64,000 nucleotides of DNA from Rhytidiadelphus loreus (lineage: Eukaryota > Streptophyta > Bryopsida > Hypnales > Hylocomiaceae): assembly GCA_947034895.1 (NCBI GenBank), contig OX344765.1:31067001-31131000 (forward strand), in the 5' to 3' direction. Shown here in pieces: positions 46,636 through 56,705 of this stretch. Position 1 is the first letter of the stretch; each line of letters starts with the position of its first letter. The notes beneath the pieces were generated by a model that was not told the origin of the DNA, searched no databases, and saw only the letters and a list, made by a program, of their open reading frames with translations. The translations under genes were made by a program, and so were the position numbers.

Positions 46636-48552
46636 TCATTTACCCTTCCGCGCCTTCTTCGCTGACGTTCCGCCCTTCGTAATCCGGGTCGGCGCCTTCG
46701 GCCGGATCTGCTTCGTCGGGGTGGACTTGGTCGCGGATCGGGTCCTTGGCGGACCCGGATCCGTCTCCGCATACTCTGACTCGGAAGAGGAGTTCGTCAC
46801 TGCCTCCTCTTCCTCCGACTCGAGAACCTCCTCCGGATCGCTGCTGACCTTCCGCCGAGTAGCCTTCTTCTTCTCCAGGTCGATGACCTCAATCGGGCTC
46901 GACGGAGGCGGCCGCGGAGGAGTCTCCTGCTGCATATGTGTGAACTCCTCCGGATGGGTCCGGGCCGGATTCTGAATCCCAACCGGATCCTCCGTCATTG
47001 CCGTCACGTCTGCAGCGGGGTCCTGGAGAGGCGGGAAGAGGTTCACTGAGGTAGTCCGGGTCGTTAGAACCGGATCCGGAATCCTCCTCCCATCCGTAAT
47101 ATCCTTCTGCCCCGAGGATCTTCCGGATTGCTGGGCAGACGATCGTTCTCCCAAGTTCAGCTGAGTTGTCTCCGAAAACTCACCTCCGGGTATCTCCGGA
47201 AACTCCTCCAATCCGCTGAGTGGATCGAAGTAGCCCACCAAGTGCCGCATTTCCTTCAGTGCGACCTCAATCCGTGCCTCGAACTCTACCAATATCTTCA
47301 CAACCTTGGTTCCGGAAATGTGGCCTTCCCGGGTCATCTGGTTGTTCCAGAGCGCGGATCTGGTGATGATATCCGTTGGTGGGTCGATGAGGTCTCTCAA
47401 CTTCCGGACCAGCTCCGTCGCATCCGTCGCTCGTTTGTTGGCGGTGTGCATCTCCCTCTCCGCCCACGTTGCGTGGTTTTGAAGATGGTCGCGCTCCGCC
47501 TCTACTGCCCGGATCCGTCCCTCCAACAGGCGGACCATCTCCGGATCCGGTCTGCTCTTGATCGCCTCCACGATCTCCGTCTCGTCTGCTACCTTCAACA
47601 CCGTGCAGACTCTCCGGATCAGGGTGGCCATCCGTTCGTTGGCAGTCCTTTGACTCCGCAGCCAGGAGATCGTCGACTCGAAGATATCCAGTTCCGGATC
47701 AATGTTCCGGGATGGAACAGGATCCGGAAGCTGATTCTTTCCTCTTGAATCCGAATCCGTGCTCTTCCGGCGTGATTCGTGCTTCTCTGGTGAGTCATGC
47801 TCCAGTTCCGGTTTCACGTCCTCTTCCGGCTCCTCATCCGTCGGATCCGAATCCGGAGGCAGTCCGTATCGGAGAAGGCTATCTCCCTGCCGGTATATAA
47901 TATCTTCCGGACTACTGAGTACCTCCTGCTTGTGATACAAGTGGAGGAGGTACGGACTGATGGGGCTGGATTTCTTTCCCACCAGGTTTCCGGAAAGCTT
48001 GTCTACTATGGACTGGATGATGAGCCCCCAGCTAACTGGTCTAGGGGCCGGTTTCCCTCTTTCCCCTAAGGCTCCGAATACCGTGTTTGCCAGCGTTACT
48101 GTAATCCGGCTGGGCTTTTCCGGATACAGGATGGGGCTCAGAAACTCTAAGAGTCTCTGGTCCCTAGGGTTCCGGCAGTCGGAGGCAGTGTATCCCTCCT
48201 TCGGATCCGCCGGGTTCCGGAATCTATCCGCGGCGAATTTATCTGTCCGCCCAGCCCATCCGGATCCTCTAGAAGATGCGAAATAGACTCCGGCCCATAT
48301 CTCCGTTGTCCAGGACTTTGGACGACCTCTAACGGTTAGGTGGTACTGATTCGGAGCGCCATAGACTAACTCGTCTATCATCTCCTCGCTCCGGATACTC
48401 CAGGGTCTCTTCAGAAACCCCAGGCACCCCATATCCGTCAAGTCATCCTCCAGTTGCTGGTGGTGTTCCAGATTCTCAGGGATTTCCGGATTGATCATCC
48501 GGGCCGTGATCCCTGACTTCCATACACTGGGTCCTGCCATAACTACTGCCAT
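46636..48552 (-). CDS. 638-aa coiled-coil protein of unknown, element-like family
   Basis: An uninterrupted ATG-initiated frame. Residues 1-190 look globular with conserved-looking Trp/Arg/Pro residues. About residues 235-290 form an acidic, Ser-rich linker. Residues 300-410 are a Glu/Arg-rich helical coiled coil (RRVCTVLKVADETEIVEAI onward). The C-terminus is Pro/Ser/Thr rich with an acidic patch and ends in a Lys/Arg-rich nuclear-signal-like tail (TSAKKARKGK). A VIDL motif followed by basic residues is a plausible SUMO-interacting motif. The overall plan resembles structural proteins encoded by plant transposable elements, but I do not recognise the family. Codon use is unusual because TCCGGA recurs throughout, as in the flanks. 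Confidence 0.6.
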   Translation of the reverse strand: MAVVMAGPSVWKSGITARMINPEIPENLEHHQQLEDDLTDMGCLGFLKRPWSIRSEEMIDELVYGAPNQYHLTVRGRPKSWTTEIWAGVYFASSRGSGWAGRTDKFAADRFRNPADPKEGYTASDCRNPRDQRLLEFLSPILYPEKPSRITVTLANTVFGALGERGKPAPRPVSWGLIIQSIVDKLSGNLVGKKSSPISPYLLHLYHKQEVLSSPEDIIYRQGDSLLRYGLPPDSDPTDEEPEEDVKPELEHDSPEKHESRRKSTDSDSRGKNQLPDPVPSRNIDPELDIFESTISWLRSQRTANERMATLIRRVCTVLKVADETEIVEAIKSRPDPEMVRLLEGRIRAVEAERDHLQNHATWAEREMHTANKRATDATELVRKLRDLIDPPTDIITRSALWNNQMTREGHISGTKVVKILVEFEARIEVALKEMRHLVGYFDPLSGLEEFPEIPGGEFSETTQLNLGERSSAQQSGRSSGQKDITDGRRIPDPVLTTRTTSVNLFPPLQDPAADVTAMTEDPVGIQNPARTHPEEFTHMQQETPPRPPPSSPIEVIDLEKKKATRRKVSSDPEEVLESEEEEAVTNSSSESEYAETDPGPPRTRSATKSTPTKQIRPKAPTRITKGGTSAKKARKGK

Positions 48553-49051
48553 ATTCTATCCTCACTTCCGACTCACTTCCGCTAAGTTTCCGCTAATCTT
48601 CCGTTAAGTTTCCGTCGCCTGATCCGCTAAGTTTCCGTTCTACTTTCCGATGCAATCGGCACCGGCCTCCCCTTCTCTCCTTAACGCGTTCCTATCTCAC
48701 CACACTTTCACTCACTAAGCGCCATCGCGATAATCACGCGGAGAAAGAGGGAGAATGAAGCAAACAGCGGGGGTTAAGTAGCTTTTCGGCCTGGCATTCC
48801 CGCAAGTTCCCTAGCCGAACTAGGCCCTAGGGCCTACTCGGCCGGAACTTTCCGGTTTCCGGATTAGGGTTAGGGTTTCCGGATAGGGTTTCCGGATCCG
48901 ACTGTAACCCTAATTACAGTTTAAGGTTTTCCGTAAAGCCTCTAATTTCTATTTCTGGTTTTAGGCTTCCTATTCCCTACCTATTACGGAAATTTTGAAA
49001 ATTTCTACTCTATATAATTACTATTGTCTATTATTTCTGTCAATGTAGATA
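48553..49051. promoter_or_regulatory. Upstream region of the 638-aa gene, TTTCCG/TCCGGA-rich
   Basis: Directly upstream of the minus-strand ATG the sequence repeats CTAAGTTTCCG and CTTCCG several times (48570-48650), and GGTTTCCGGAT blocks recur at 48860-48900. No clear TATA box is visible on the minus strand. It could be promoter plus 5' UTR. Confidence 0.35.
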
Positions 49052-49953
49052 ATGCGTACTCCCACACCTATCATGCACGACGATGATCCTTACGACCTCG
49101 ACGTGGACTTGGGAGATATGGAACAGTCCTTCACTAACTTGACTGAGCAATATGCCCCGCGTGCAGGCCGCGATGGCGACGCAGCAGAGCCCGGAGACGG
49201 AAGAGGAGTAGGCGCCGGTCAATGTTGACGAGGCTCTTGCGGTGGGTAACCCTTCGACATAGCTCCCATCATTTATGTTTGTCGTGAAGGTGTGGACGCT
49301 ATGTGAGGGCGTTACGCCAGGGCCTTGAGTTCGTCCAGATCCCGGTGAGTCCACGGGGCTGTGGGTCCGTAGTCATAGGGGTTCTCTTTGTCTTCGCTAG
49401 GATTTCGGTTGTCATATTCATGGAGCGTAGACGTGGGCTTAGGATGTGAAAATCTCTTCTGTGAGAGTGGGTCCGTTTGTAAAACATTGTTATATTTGTA
49501 ATATATTGGATGTGTTGTTGACAAACATAAATTGCTCAGTCTCTGGTGACTGCATTCCATTTCGCAATACGTTTTTCTTTTCAATTGATTATGTGCAATC
49601 TAGTTACGCTCTTTTGATTTTGGGTTCAGGGTGACAAAGCTCTTGTACTGGGCGACGCGTCTGCAATGTCCCCACCTGTTCCGGTTGCTCCACCTCGTCG
49701 ATCGTTGTCCCCTCGCCGGAAGGAAACCGTCGCCATCCCCATGGAAGTCGACACTCCTGAGCAGGGTTGTTCGCTGCGACAGCGCGACACCGCGACAGAC
49801 AGACGTCGCGCGACATCTAGTAGAGCCCGCGCGACGTCACGAAAAGTCAAATTTACCTTTGACTTTACAGGAAATTACCCCCCTCTAGGTGGATGCCACA
49901 TGGCATCCACTTGGCAAACTGGAGGGTGCGTACGGGTAGGAGAGTGCGGGTAG
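49052..49953 (+). pseudogene. Broken two-exon gene fragment, acidic N-terminus and basic C-terminus
   Basis: An ATG at 49052 opens an Asp/Glu-rich frame (DDDPYDLDVDLGDMEQSF). Near 49155 the protein-like frame shifts, then meets TAG (49209-49211) and continues APVNVDEALA to a donor GCG|GTGGGT (exon end 49241). The next exon starts in phase at 49630 after GGTTCAG and encodes Pro/Arg-rich sequence (SLSPRRKETV), then RKVKFTFDFTGNYPPLG, ending at 49953. One frameshift and one TAG make it a probable relic. The repeat array at 49.93 kb overlaps its 3' end. Family unknown. Confidence 0.4.
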
Positions 49954-50220
49954 GGGCGACTGCGGGTGGGCGACTGCGGGTGGACGAGGGCGACTGCGGG
50001 TGGGCGACTACGGGTGGGCGAGGGCGACTGCGGGTGGGCGACTGCGGGTTTGGCAGGGAGACCGCGGGTTCAGGAAGTGTTCTTGGGTGGGCGACCGCGG
50101 GTGCGCAAAAGGTACCTAGACCCGGTGGTGGACCCGAAGTCGCCCAATTTGGACCCGCTGTCGCCCTCTCGAGACCCGCTGTCGCCCACGTCGGACCCGC
50201 AGTCGCTGGATACGTAGTTG
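49925..50220. repeat. GGGCGACTGCGGGT motif array upstream of the RING gene
   Basis: About twenty motifs of the form GGGCGACTGCGGGT and variants (CGACCGCGGGT, GGACCCGC-GTCGCCC) are packed into ~300 bp. The first half is in forward orientation and the last part (50130-50215) in reverse. The array ends about 40 bp before a TATA box. It belongs to the same family as the arrays at 56.4, 60.3 and 61.1-61.8 kb. Confidence 0.85.
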
Positions 50221-50260
50221 CCCTATCCATACTCGCCCCCTAGACCGAAGTCACTCGCCC

Positions 50261-50266
50261 TATATA
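50261..50266 (+). promoter_or_regulatory. TATA box of the RING gene
   Basis: TATATA in the context CGCCCTATATAGCC, 161 bp before the ATG at 50422 and just after the repeat array. Confidence 0.5.
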
Positions 50267-50421
50267 GCCAGTAGCCCATCATCATGCTATCACCTTCATT
50301 TTCCATTGAGGCTTTCTGTCTTGCAACCTTTGTTGGCTGCATGCGTGACCCTTTTGGATAATATATATACTATTTTTTGCTATCATTTGGTTCTTAGAAT
50401 TTTGCGACGTCTGCAAATCTC

Positions 50422-52929
50422 ATGGCAACTGGAGGTAGCAGTGATGGGTCCCTTCCGGGGTTTTCCACTGTACGCACTCCTGGTGCAATTAGGAAGGCTG
50501 CCAAAGACAAGACTAGAAAAAGGAGGGGTAACATTCACAAGAAGCGATGGCATGTGTTGAACAATGATAACCACCTAGCTTTCAAAGGGTGGAACGAGGA
50601 GCCAAAGCCATGGAGTATGCAGGTGTGCGAAGACTACATTGAATGGTGTCACATCGGGAAGTTCTTTCTGGCATGGCGCCATCATCACAACCGACACAAT
50701 AACAAGGCAAATTTGAAGTATTGTGAAAATCCAGCTTTCATACGAAGGTGTTTAGAATTGTGGCAGGTCCTTTACAAAACCCCTTTTGTAGATAGGAATG
50801 AGGCCCCTTTGTTCATTGCTAGAGGTGCCTATGCTGAGGTCGCCTTGAACAAACAAGTTGACTGGACTACGATTAAAGAAAGTACCTACGTGGAGCGTCC
50901 AGAAGTTGGAATAATTCCAAGAGGGGTTCTCAAATTTCCGGAGGGTGGACTTGGGCCTTTTCGAAGTGATCCACAAAACAAAGAAACTCAAGAGGTGGAC
51001 ACGGAAGAATCAAAAGAGGATAATGATTCAGATGGCACACGGATTCCTAAGCTTGTACGAGTAAAGGAGCAGATTATCACCCCCGTCCAAGTTCCAGTTC
51101 CAGTTCCAGTTCCAGATCCAAATGTTCAAGCCGCTTCATCATCGCGGGGAAAGAAGATGAAACATCCTGCGAAGGTGCGATGGTCCACCACAAAAATTAG
51201 ATTGGCATCAGCCTCAACCACAATTGCGACTCCAATCTTGCCACCACAAGACGCCAGCAACGTCTTCGACTTTGCTTTAAGTGACGACTCACCCGTATGT
51301 GCCACAAGTCACATTCCCATTCTACAGTCTGAATCTGATGTTGTTCACAATGCGATGACGTTGGCAAAGGCTCTCGACCTCTTGAAGACCAAGGATGCAC
51401 AAATTGCAACCTTAGAAGGTGATGTGAAGAAATGGCGGTCTACATGTGAACAAAAAAATGCTCTCATTTCTCAACAATCCAAAGAATTACAAGGCCTTCG
51501 AGAAAAAGAGTGTCAGACTTTCACATTGTCGGACATGGACGAAACCTTTGTTGAGCAGGATCCACATCACTTGGACAAGCTTGTTGGGGACCTCACCAGC
51601 GATGTCATTCACCTTTCTCCCCCTGCCAAGCGTACGAAGCGTTCTTCAATTCTTCCAATGGCACCACTTCCGTTTGTCTCAAGAGATTCTAGCAATCCGC
51701 ACGTTGATGGTTTGCAAGGGACTCAGGATTCACTTTCATTTCCTGCCATTCCACATCTACAATCATCAAAGGAACTTGATTTGGCTAAGGAAAATAGAAT
51801 GCTTCGAGAGAAGTTGGTAGTGTTGGCAGCGACATACTATCATTGGAAGGTCGCGTGCATTCTCTCCGTGGATCGATCTCAACAAGTTGCGAAAGAGCTA
51901 GACAAAGTTTCGAAGAACTTTGTAGCAAATGCCCCTAAACGAGAGAATGGATTGACATCATGGGCATTGATGGAGGACATGTTTCCAGATAACATGTCCA
52001 TGCTTGACGTGGCGGAAAAAAATGTCATAGACTGGGCACAAAATGGTTGGGACCATGGAAATCAGATGTCTAGTCACTTCAACGAAAAAGACCAAAGTCT
52101 ATTGTGGCCAAAGCCAGCTCATTTCGTCTTGGATCATACCAAATGCCCCATATGTCTAGAACAATTTGGGCCAGAAGGAAGATGGGCACTTGGATCATGT
52201 ACACATGTGTACCATCCTCAGTGTCTCATCACTCAATGTCTGATTAGACGACGATGTGTGATTTGTGCAGCACCATTCCATGATCGCTTGTATACCATGT
52301 TCAACTTGATGATTTACATACCACCTTCTTGGGAACACAATAGAGACACGACGGCAGAGACCCGATTTTGGGGACGAGACTTGCTTTGGAGTTGGCGAGA
52401 AGGCCTACATGATCAAGAAATGGGAGCTGCTGCCTCACAATTGAATTGGGAAACGGACCCGCGTGAAATTCTAAGAGTGGCATTCAACCTTATGGGAAAA
52501 GGAGCTCACAATGCAGGGAAGAGGGCATTTTTTTTTCAATGCCTTGGTGGATATTTTGATAAGACATCCCAAACCTTCAAGTGGGGTGCTCATCCGGAAG
52601 GACACCGTTGGAATTTTGAAGGTGAACAAGGGGCTAATCGTGATGAAAATGCCACTCCAGAAGACTTGAATAGTATGGCTTACCTCGACTCAACATACGG
52701 GCCTTATTATCAAAGCCAAGCACTCGATTATCTATTGGAGTTACACTCTCCGCAAACTAAAAGGACACTTGAAGCTCTCAAGAACTCCAATGTCTTGGAA
52801 TCTATTTTAGAAGTAGATGGACCTGCTTCAAGGACTCGTGCTAAGAAGAAACTCGTTGTTGGAGAGTCCAATGATTACGAACAAGGTGCAACGAGTGGTT
52901 CTCATAACAATCCAATGGACTTGAACTAA
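50422..52929 (+). CDS. 835-aa RING-H2 finger protein with an element-type N-terminal module
   Basis: A single uninterrupted ATG-initiated frame without introns. A basic, nuclear-signal-like stretch lies near residues 24-42. Residues ~43-150 form a module shared with the protein at 54602-56089 (WCHI.K.F..WRH, NKANL.YC, RRCLE.WQ.LY, VDWTT.KE). A Ser/Asp-rich linker and a short coiled coil (about 310-365) follow. A RING-H2 finger spans residues 575-615 (CPIC, then GSCTHVYHPQC, then CVIC), the C3H2C3 arrangement that binds two zinc ions. RING-H2 proteins are usually E3 ubiquitin ligases, so ubiquitin transfer is likely but not shown. After the finger come ~220 unrecognised residues (FFFQCLGGYFD, GPYYQSQALDYLLELH). 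Confidence 0.78.
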   Translation: MATGGSSDGSLPGFSTVRTPGAIRKAAKDKTRKRRGNIHKKRWHVLNNDNHLAFKGWNEEPKPWSMQVCEDYIEWCHIGKFFLAWRHHHNRHNNKANLKYCENPAFIRRCLELWQVLYKTPFVDRNEAPLFIARGAYAEVALNKQVDWTTIKESTYVERPEVGIIPRGVLKFPEGGLGPFRSDPQNKETQEVDTEESKEDNDSDGTRIPKLVRVKEQIITPVQVPVPVPVPDPNVQAASSSRGKKMKHPAKVRWSTTKIRLASASTTIATPILPPQDASNVFDFALSDDSPVCATSHIPILQSESDVVHNAMTLAKALDLLKTKDAQIATLEGDVKKWRSTCEQKNALISQQSKELQGLREKECQTFTLSDMDETFVEQDPHHLDKLVGDLTSDVIHLSPPAKRTKRSSILPMAPLPFVSRDSSNPHVDGLQGTQDSLSFPAIPHLQSSKELDLAKENRMLREKLVVLAATYYHWKVACILSVDRSQQVAKELDKVSKNFVANAPKRENGLTSWALMEDMFPDNMSMLDVAEKNVIDWAQNGWDHGNQMSSHFNEKDQSLLWPKPAHFVLDHTKCPICLEQFGPEGRWALGSCTHVYHPQCLITQCLIRRRCVICAAPFHDRLYTMFNLMIYIPPSWEHNRDTTAETRFWGRDLLWSWREGLHDQEMGAAASQLNWETDPREILRVAFNLMGKGAHNAGKRAFFFQCLGGYFDKTSQTFKWGAHPEGHRWNFEGEQGANRDENATPEDLNSMAYLDSTYGPYYQSQALDYLLELHSPQTKRTLEALKNSNVLESILEVDGPASRTRAKKKLVVGESNDYEQGATSGSHNNPMDLN

Positions 52930-54601
52930 ATATTTCTATGAGATACTTACTTCAACGGTGGTTCTAGTTAATCGTAGTAGTATACAAGATGTAAGGCCCA
53001 TAGTATAAGGGCCATAGTATATCCATACTCGCACAATGTAGTACTCTAGCAAAAGTTAGGGTTCAGATGTTGGCTTCTAAAACTATACCGCCTTGGCTGT
53101 GTATTGTACTACTCTGCTTATGGACAACAACCTTCTATTGCTTTGGTTTTGAAGGTTTGGGCATACTTATACATTTGTAGCCTAAAATGTAATTGGTGAA
53201 ATGCAAATACATTTGTTGTAATGCCTCGCACAATGATTCCATACACGGTCCCCACAAAATTGCTATCTTCAAATCTTTTAATGAATTTTTTCCTTTTGGA
53301 TTTTTTTCTCATACAACATGTTTTGGTTTACATGGAAAAATTTGATTCATTCCATTCAGATTTTTTATGATAAAGTTATGGACCATTTTGTTTGGCGGGC
53401 AACTTGAGTCTACAGCTTCTTCTTTTAAAAGTTGCTTGTAGGATTTGTTTCTCCAGGCAATTTCTACAATCTAAAAAAAAATTAGGTCCGGTCGCATAGT
53501 TAACTTCACTTGATAGCACACTCTCACCATTTTCATTTCATTTTAGAGATATTCATTATTTAAATTTTACAACTACATCTTACCTACTTCTACTCAACAA
53601 TTTCTTAAAGTATCCAAAATTGTTTTTGAAAATTGTTTTTTTCCCACACATAACCATATGATCTTACACCTTACTAGTATGAGAATGTGTGGAAAAAATT
53701 TCAGAATTTTTCATCTTACAGATTGCAAGATATCCGCATTTAAAGTGAAAAAAACAATTTTTTCAGCACATTGCTGGACTACATTATTTGACTTTTAACA
53801 TTTTTCACTTTAATTTCTTGCACTACAGAGTTTTGAGCTTTAAACAAATATAGTGGAGAATTGAGTTGAGAGTCTAAATAAAAAAAAGGTTTTCAAAAAA
53901 ACTTAATTTTCATTCTTAAAAAACTTGTAGAATAGAAGTACATATGAGATTGAATGAAAATCTATTTTCTTTCTAAGATAGAATTAAAATGCACTAATCC
54001 CCACGGTCAAATTGTTGTTGCAAGCAAACTAAACCATGTCAAACTTCTTTTCTTGAACAATTGCCAAAATTGCGTTCCTAAATTAATCTTACAAGGTATT
54101 TTTCCCACCAGAAGCTCTAATTGCCCAATAAACAAGATTGTCCATAACTTTCTCATAAAATATCCAAATGAAATGAAAAAAAGCTTTCCGGATAGACAAA
54201 ATTATAATCTATGAGGGAAAAAAACTTAGAAAAATAAATTCAAATGCTTGTCACATTTTTTTGCTGCCCATTCTCCCCTGCTTTGGAGTTTGGACTATAT
54301 GGGCATAACTTTTGTTCCCGGGCACCGATTGGAAAAAAAGTTATATTACCACAAAGGTAATCATTTTTTCTATCTTCAAATAAAGTTTCAAAAATTCAGT
54401 CCCAAATTTCAGCCCGTAGGTACCATCTCTGACATCCATTCTTGCAAAGACACCAAATTCATAGCCCTCGTATTCAAAATATAATAAAAACATATGTACA
54501 TTTCAAAAACAAAGGTGTGAATTTCTTTATTCCACAAAACCTTTGGAAAATCAAAAATTGGAAGGCCAAATTGTTTTTTTCTACCACACTAGATCCAACC
54601 A
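52930..54601. other. AT-rich spacer with a diverged relative of the CACTA arm sequence
   Basis: No gene seen. From about 53340 to 54480 the sequence shares ordered, diverged blocks with 1-400 and 3530-3950. Examples are CATTTTAGAG..ATT, CTTCTACT.AA.AATTT, CATAACTTTTG.TCCCGGGCACC-like and TATATTACCAC.AAG. It is probably an old member of the same repeat family. Confidence 0.45.
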
Positions 54602-56089
54602 CTAAGCATTTTTTTCACTATTCACAAAGTCACTTTCTTTGGGCTCCGGTCTCATTCTTTGAAGTTCCGCACGGGTGGCACCTATGCCTTCATAGGCCCA
54701 CTTGCGCCATTCCTTAAAATAAAGGATGTGGCGCTCCAAGTCCAATATGCCCTCGTGCAACAACTCTTGTTTTTTCTCCAGTAGCTTCACCAAATAAAAA
54801 AGCGTTGCTCTTTCTTCTGTATTGCTACCATAATCCGGAGCTAAAGCCAAGATGCCCTCTTTTTTGGCTTCTTTTAAGGCATCATCATAATATTCCATCT
54901 CTAGCTCACGTATTTGAAGATTCAAGCTTCTCCTTTCGCTTTGATGGGACCATTTATCACGTTGCAAAAGATCAAGTTTATTTTGAAGCACCACTAAATC
55001 ATCGGAAATGTGTGCTCGCCCGTCTTCGATCTTCTTGAAATAATTTACTCTACTTTTGTTTAACTTAGAGTAAATCTTCTCATTTTCAGCAACGGCGTTT
55101 TCAGTCGCCTCTAACTCCTTCAACCCATCCACAACAGTTGGATTCACTGGAAGATGTTGTACCTTCTCTTTCAAATTCATAAGATCCGCTACTGTTGAAG
55201 TCAAAGCTGCTCGTGTACTTTCGATCTTAGTGCCCAACATCTCCAAATTGTCTTCCGAATCATTGTCACTACTTCCGCTAGACCCAATGTCTGCACCAGA
55301 ACGGTCCACATTGATCGGTACATGAACATCTAAGCTTTGTTTTTGAATCTTGGACAATGATTGCGGCTCCTCCAGCTTCCTCTTGCCCTTCTTGTCAACT
55401 TGAACGTCCTCAGCCGCCTCTTGTTTTTCTTTGCCAATGTCTTCGTCGTCACTCTCAAAAGAATATCCATCGTATTCGTGAGTGTGCTCATTTGAGCTAG
55501 AAGTTGAAGACCATTGAACTTGGTCATCACCAACAGCCAACTTGCCAGGCTTTGCCTCTAAAAGCTTCTGATTTGCTTGAAGAAGTCCTTCTTCATCCAG
55601 CACTATCGGTCTGTCCGAGCGGTCACCAATAGGAAGCTCCTTCAAGGTTGTCCAATCTACCTTTTTCTTCAATTGAACTTCAACGTACACCATTTGCACA
55701 AGATAGAAAGAGAAGTTGTCATTTCGATAAGGCTGGGACTCCAAATAGAGTTGCTGCCATACCTCCAAACACCTTCGCTGGAAGACAACACTCTTGCAGT
55801 AAGCCAAATTTGCCTTATTAGACTTCACGTGCAAAGGGTGTCGCCAAAACGGGAACAACTTGTTGATGTGGCACCAATCCACATATTTGTTTACAGTTTC
55901 ATATGTCCAAGGCTCTGGTTCTACTTCCCATCCCAAAAAGGCCTTCATCTTTGGATGCAACAAGATGGGTACACGCTTCTTGCGAGGTTTGCCGCTCTTT
56001 TTACGATCCTTGTCACGAACCGCCTTTTTGTTGAGCCGAAGTCGGTATCTTGACATACCGTGTGGCGGTTGAGAGTCCTCGCCCTCCAT
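54602..56089 (-). CDS. 495-aa coiled-coil protein sharing the RING protein's N-terminal module
   Basis: Translation starts at ATG 56089 (MEGEDSQPPHG). A Lys/Arg-rich stretch (residues ~18-40) precedes the module at about residues 42-152, which aligns with the RING protein (WCHINKLFPFWRHPLH, NKANLAYC, RRCLEVWQQLY, KKVDWTTLKE). An acidic/Ser-rich linker and a basic patch follow. From about residue 270 to 480 the chain is mostly helical heptad-like coiled coil. There is no RING. The frame is intact. The protein probably dimerises, perhaps with the RING protein through like domains (inference). Its upstream region carries a motif array and a leader block homologous to that of the kinase gene. Confidence 0.72.
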   Translation of the reverse strand: MEGEDSQPPHGMSRYRLRLNKKAVRDKDRKKSGKPRKKRVPILLHPKMKAFLGWEVEPEPWTYETVNKYVDWCHINKLFPFWRHPLHVKSNKANLAYCKSVVFQRRCLEVWQQLYLESQPYRNDNFSFYLVQMVYVEVQLKKKVDWTTLKELPIGDRSDRPIVLDEEGLLQANQKLLEAKPGKLAVGDDQVQWSSTSSSNEHTHEYDGYSFESDDEDIGKEKQEAAEDVQVDKKGKRKLEEPQSLSKIQKQSLDVHVPINVDRSGADIGSSGSSDNDSEDNLEMLGTKIESTRAALTSTVADLMNLKEKVQHLPVNPTVVDGLKELEATENAVAENEKIYSKLNKSRVNYFKKIEDGRAHISDDLVVLQNKLDLLQRDKWSHQSERRSLNLQIRELEMEYYDDALKEAKKEGILALAPDYGSNTEERATLFYLVKLLEKKQELLHEGILDLERHILYFKEWRKWAYEGIGATRAELQRMRPEPKESDFVNSEKNA

Positions 56090-56275
56090 AACGATCACTT
56101 CGTCTCAAAAGTAGCCAACTAAGTACTATGCGGTTTAGGGTTGCAAGCCTAAACCATAGGTGTAAAAAATGCTAAACGTAATCCTATCACATTTAACATT
56201 TACAAAAATACAATGTTCTCGTGAAACACCCTATGTCATCCAAGCGTGAATAAAATGAGCCGTGCAAAGGGACAA

Positions 56276-56352
56276 AAATCCCCCCCCACAACTCAAACCC
56301 CTAGCTTCTGTGCACGCATTCAGCCACGTCAACAGGTGAAAGACAGTGCGCA
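56276..56352 (-). promoter_or_regulatory. Leader block of the coiled-coil gene, shared with the kinase gene
   Basis: A ~77-bp block, C-rich then CACGCATTCAGCCAC and AGGTGAAAGACAGTGCGCA on the plus strand, lies 190-265 bp upstream of ATG 56089. It is closely matched at 60116-60192 in the same relative place before the kinase gene, between the ATG and the motif array. It is likely core promoter or transcribed leader. Confidence 0.6.
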
Positions 56353-56369
56353 GAATGCCAGGGAAAATT

Positions 56370-56705
56370 TAATGGCGACTGCGGGTGGAAGAGAACGCTG
56401 ATGTACCCGAGGTCGCCCCTGGGACGCGTGCGGGTCCTGAAGTGGGGCGAGTGCGGGTCTGCCCAGTGCTCCAGGGCGACCGCGGGTCCGGAAGTGGGGC
56501 GACTGCGGGTCTGGACAGGTGCTCCAACGCGACCGCGGGTCGAAGGAGCCCGGGCGAGTGGGCGACCGCGGGTCCAGGGCGACTTCGGGTCCAGGACGAC
56601 CACGGGTCCACTTTGCGAAGGCGACTGCGGGTCCTGGGCGACAGCGAGTCCTGGGTGACAGCGGGTCCTGGGCGACCTCGGGTCCCAGGCGACCGCGGGT
56701 CCATC
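56370..56705. repeat. GGGCGACTGCGGGT motif array upstream of the coiled-coil gene
   Basis: Some twenty motifs, GGCGACTGCGGGT and GGCGACCGCGGGTCC, mostly in one orientation. They run from about 280 to 615 bp upstream of the minus-strand ATG. Frames across it encode only Arg/Gly/Pro-rich repeats and are not genes. Confidence 0.85.

Noticed and set aside
49966..50243. Several overlapping frames on both strands across the GGGCGACTGCGGGT array (also at 56.4-56.8, 60.2-60.4 and 61.2-61.9 kb)
   Set aside because: They encode only Arg/Gly/Pro/Ser repeats dictated by the motif and are open in several frames at once.
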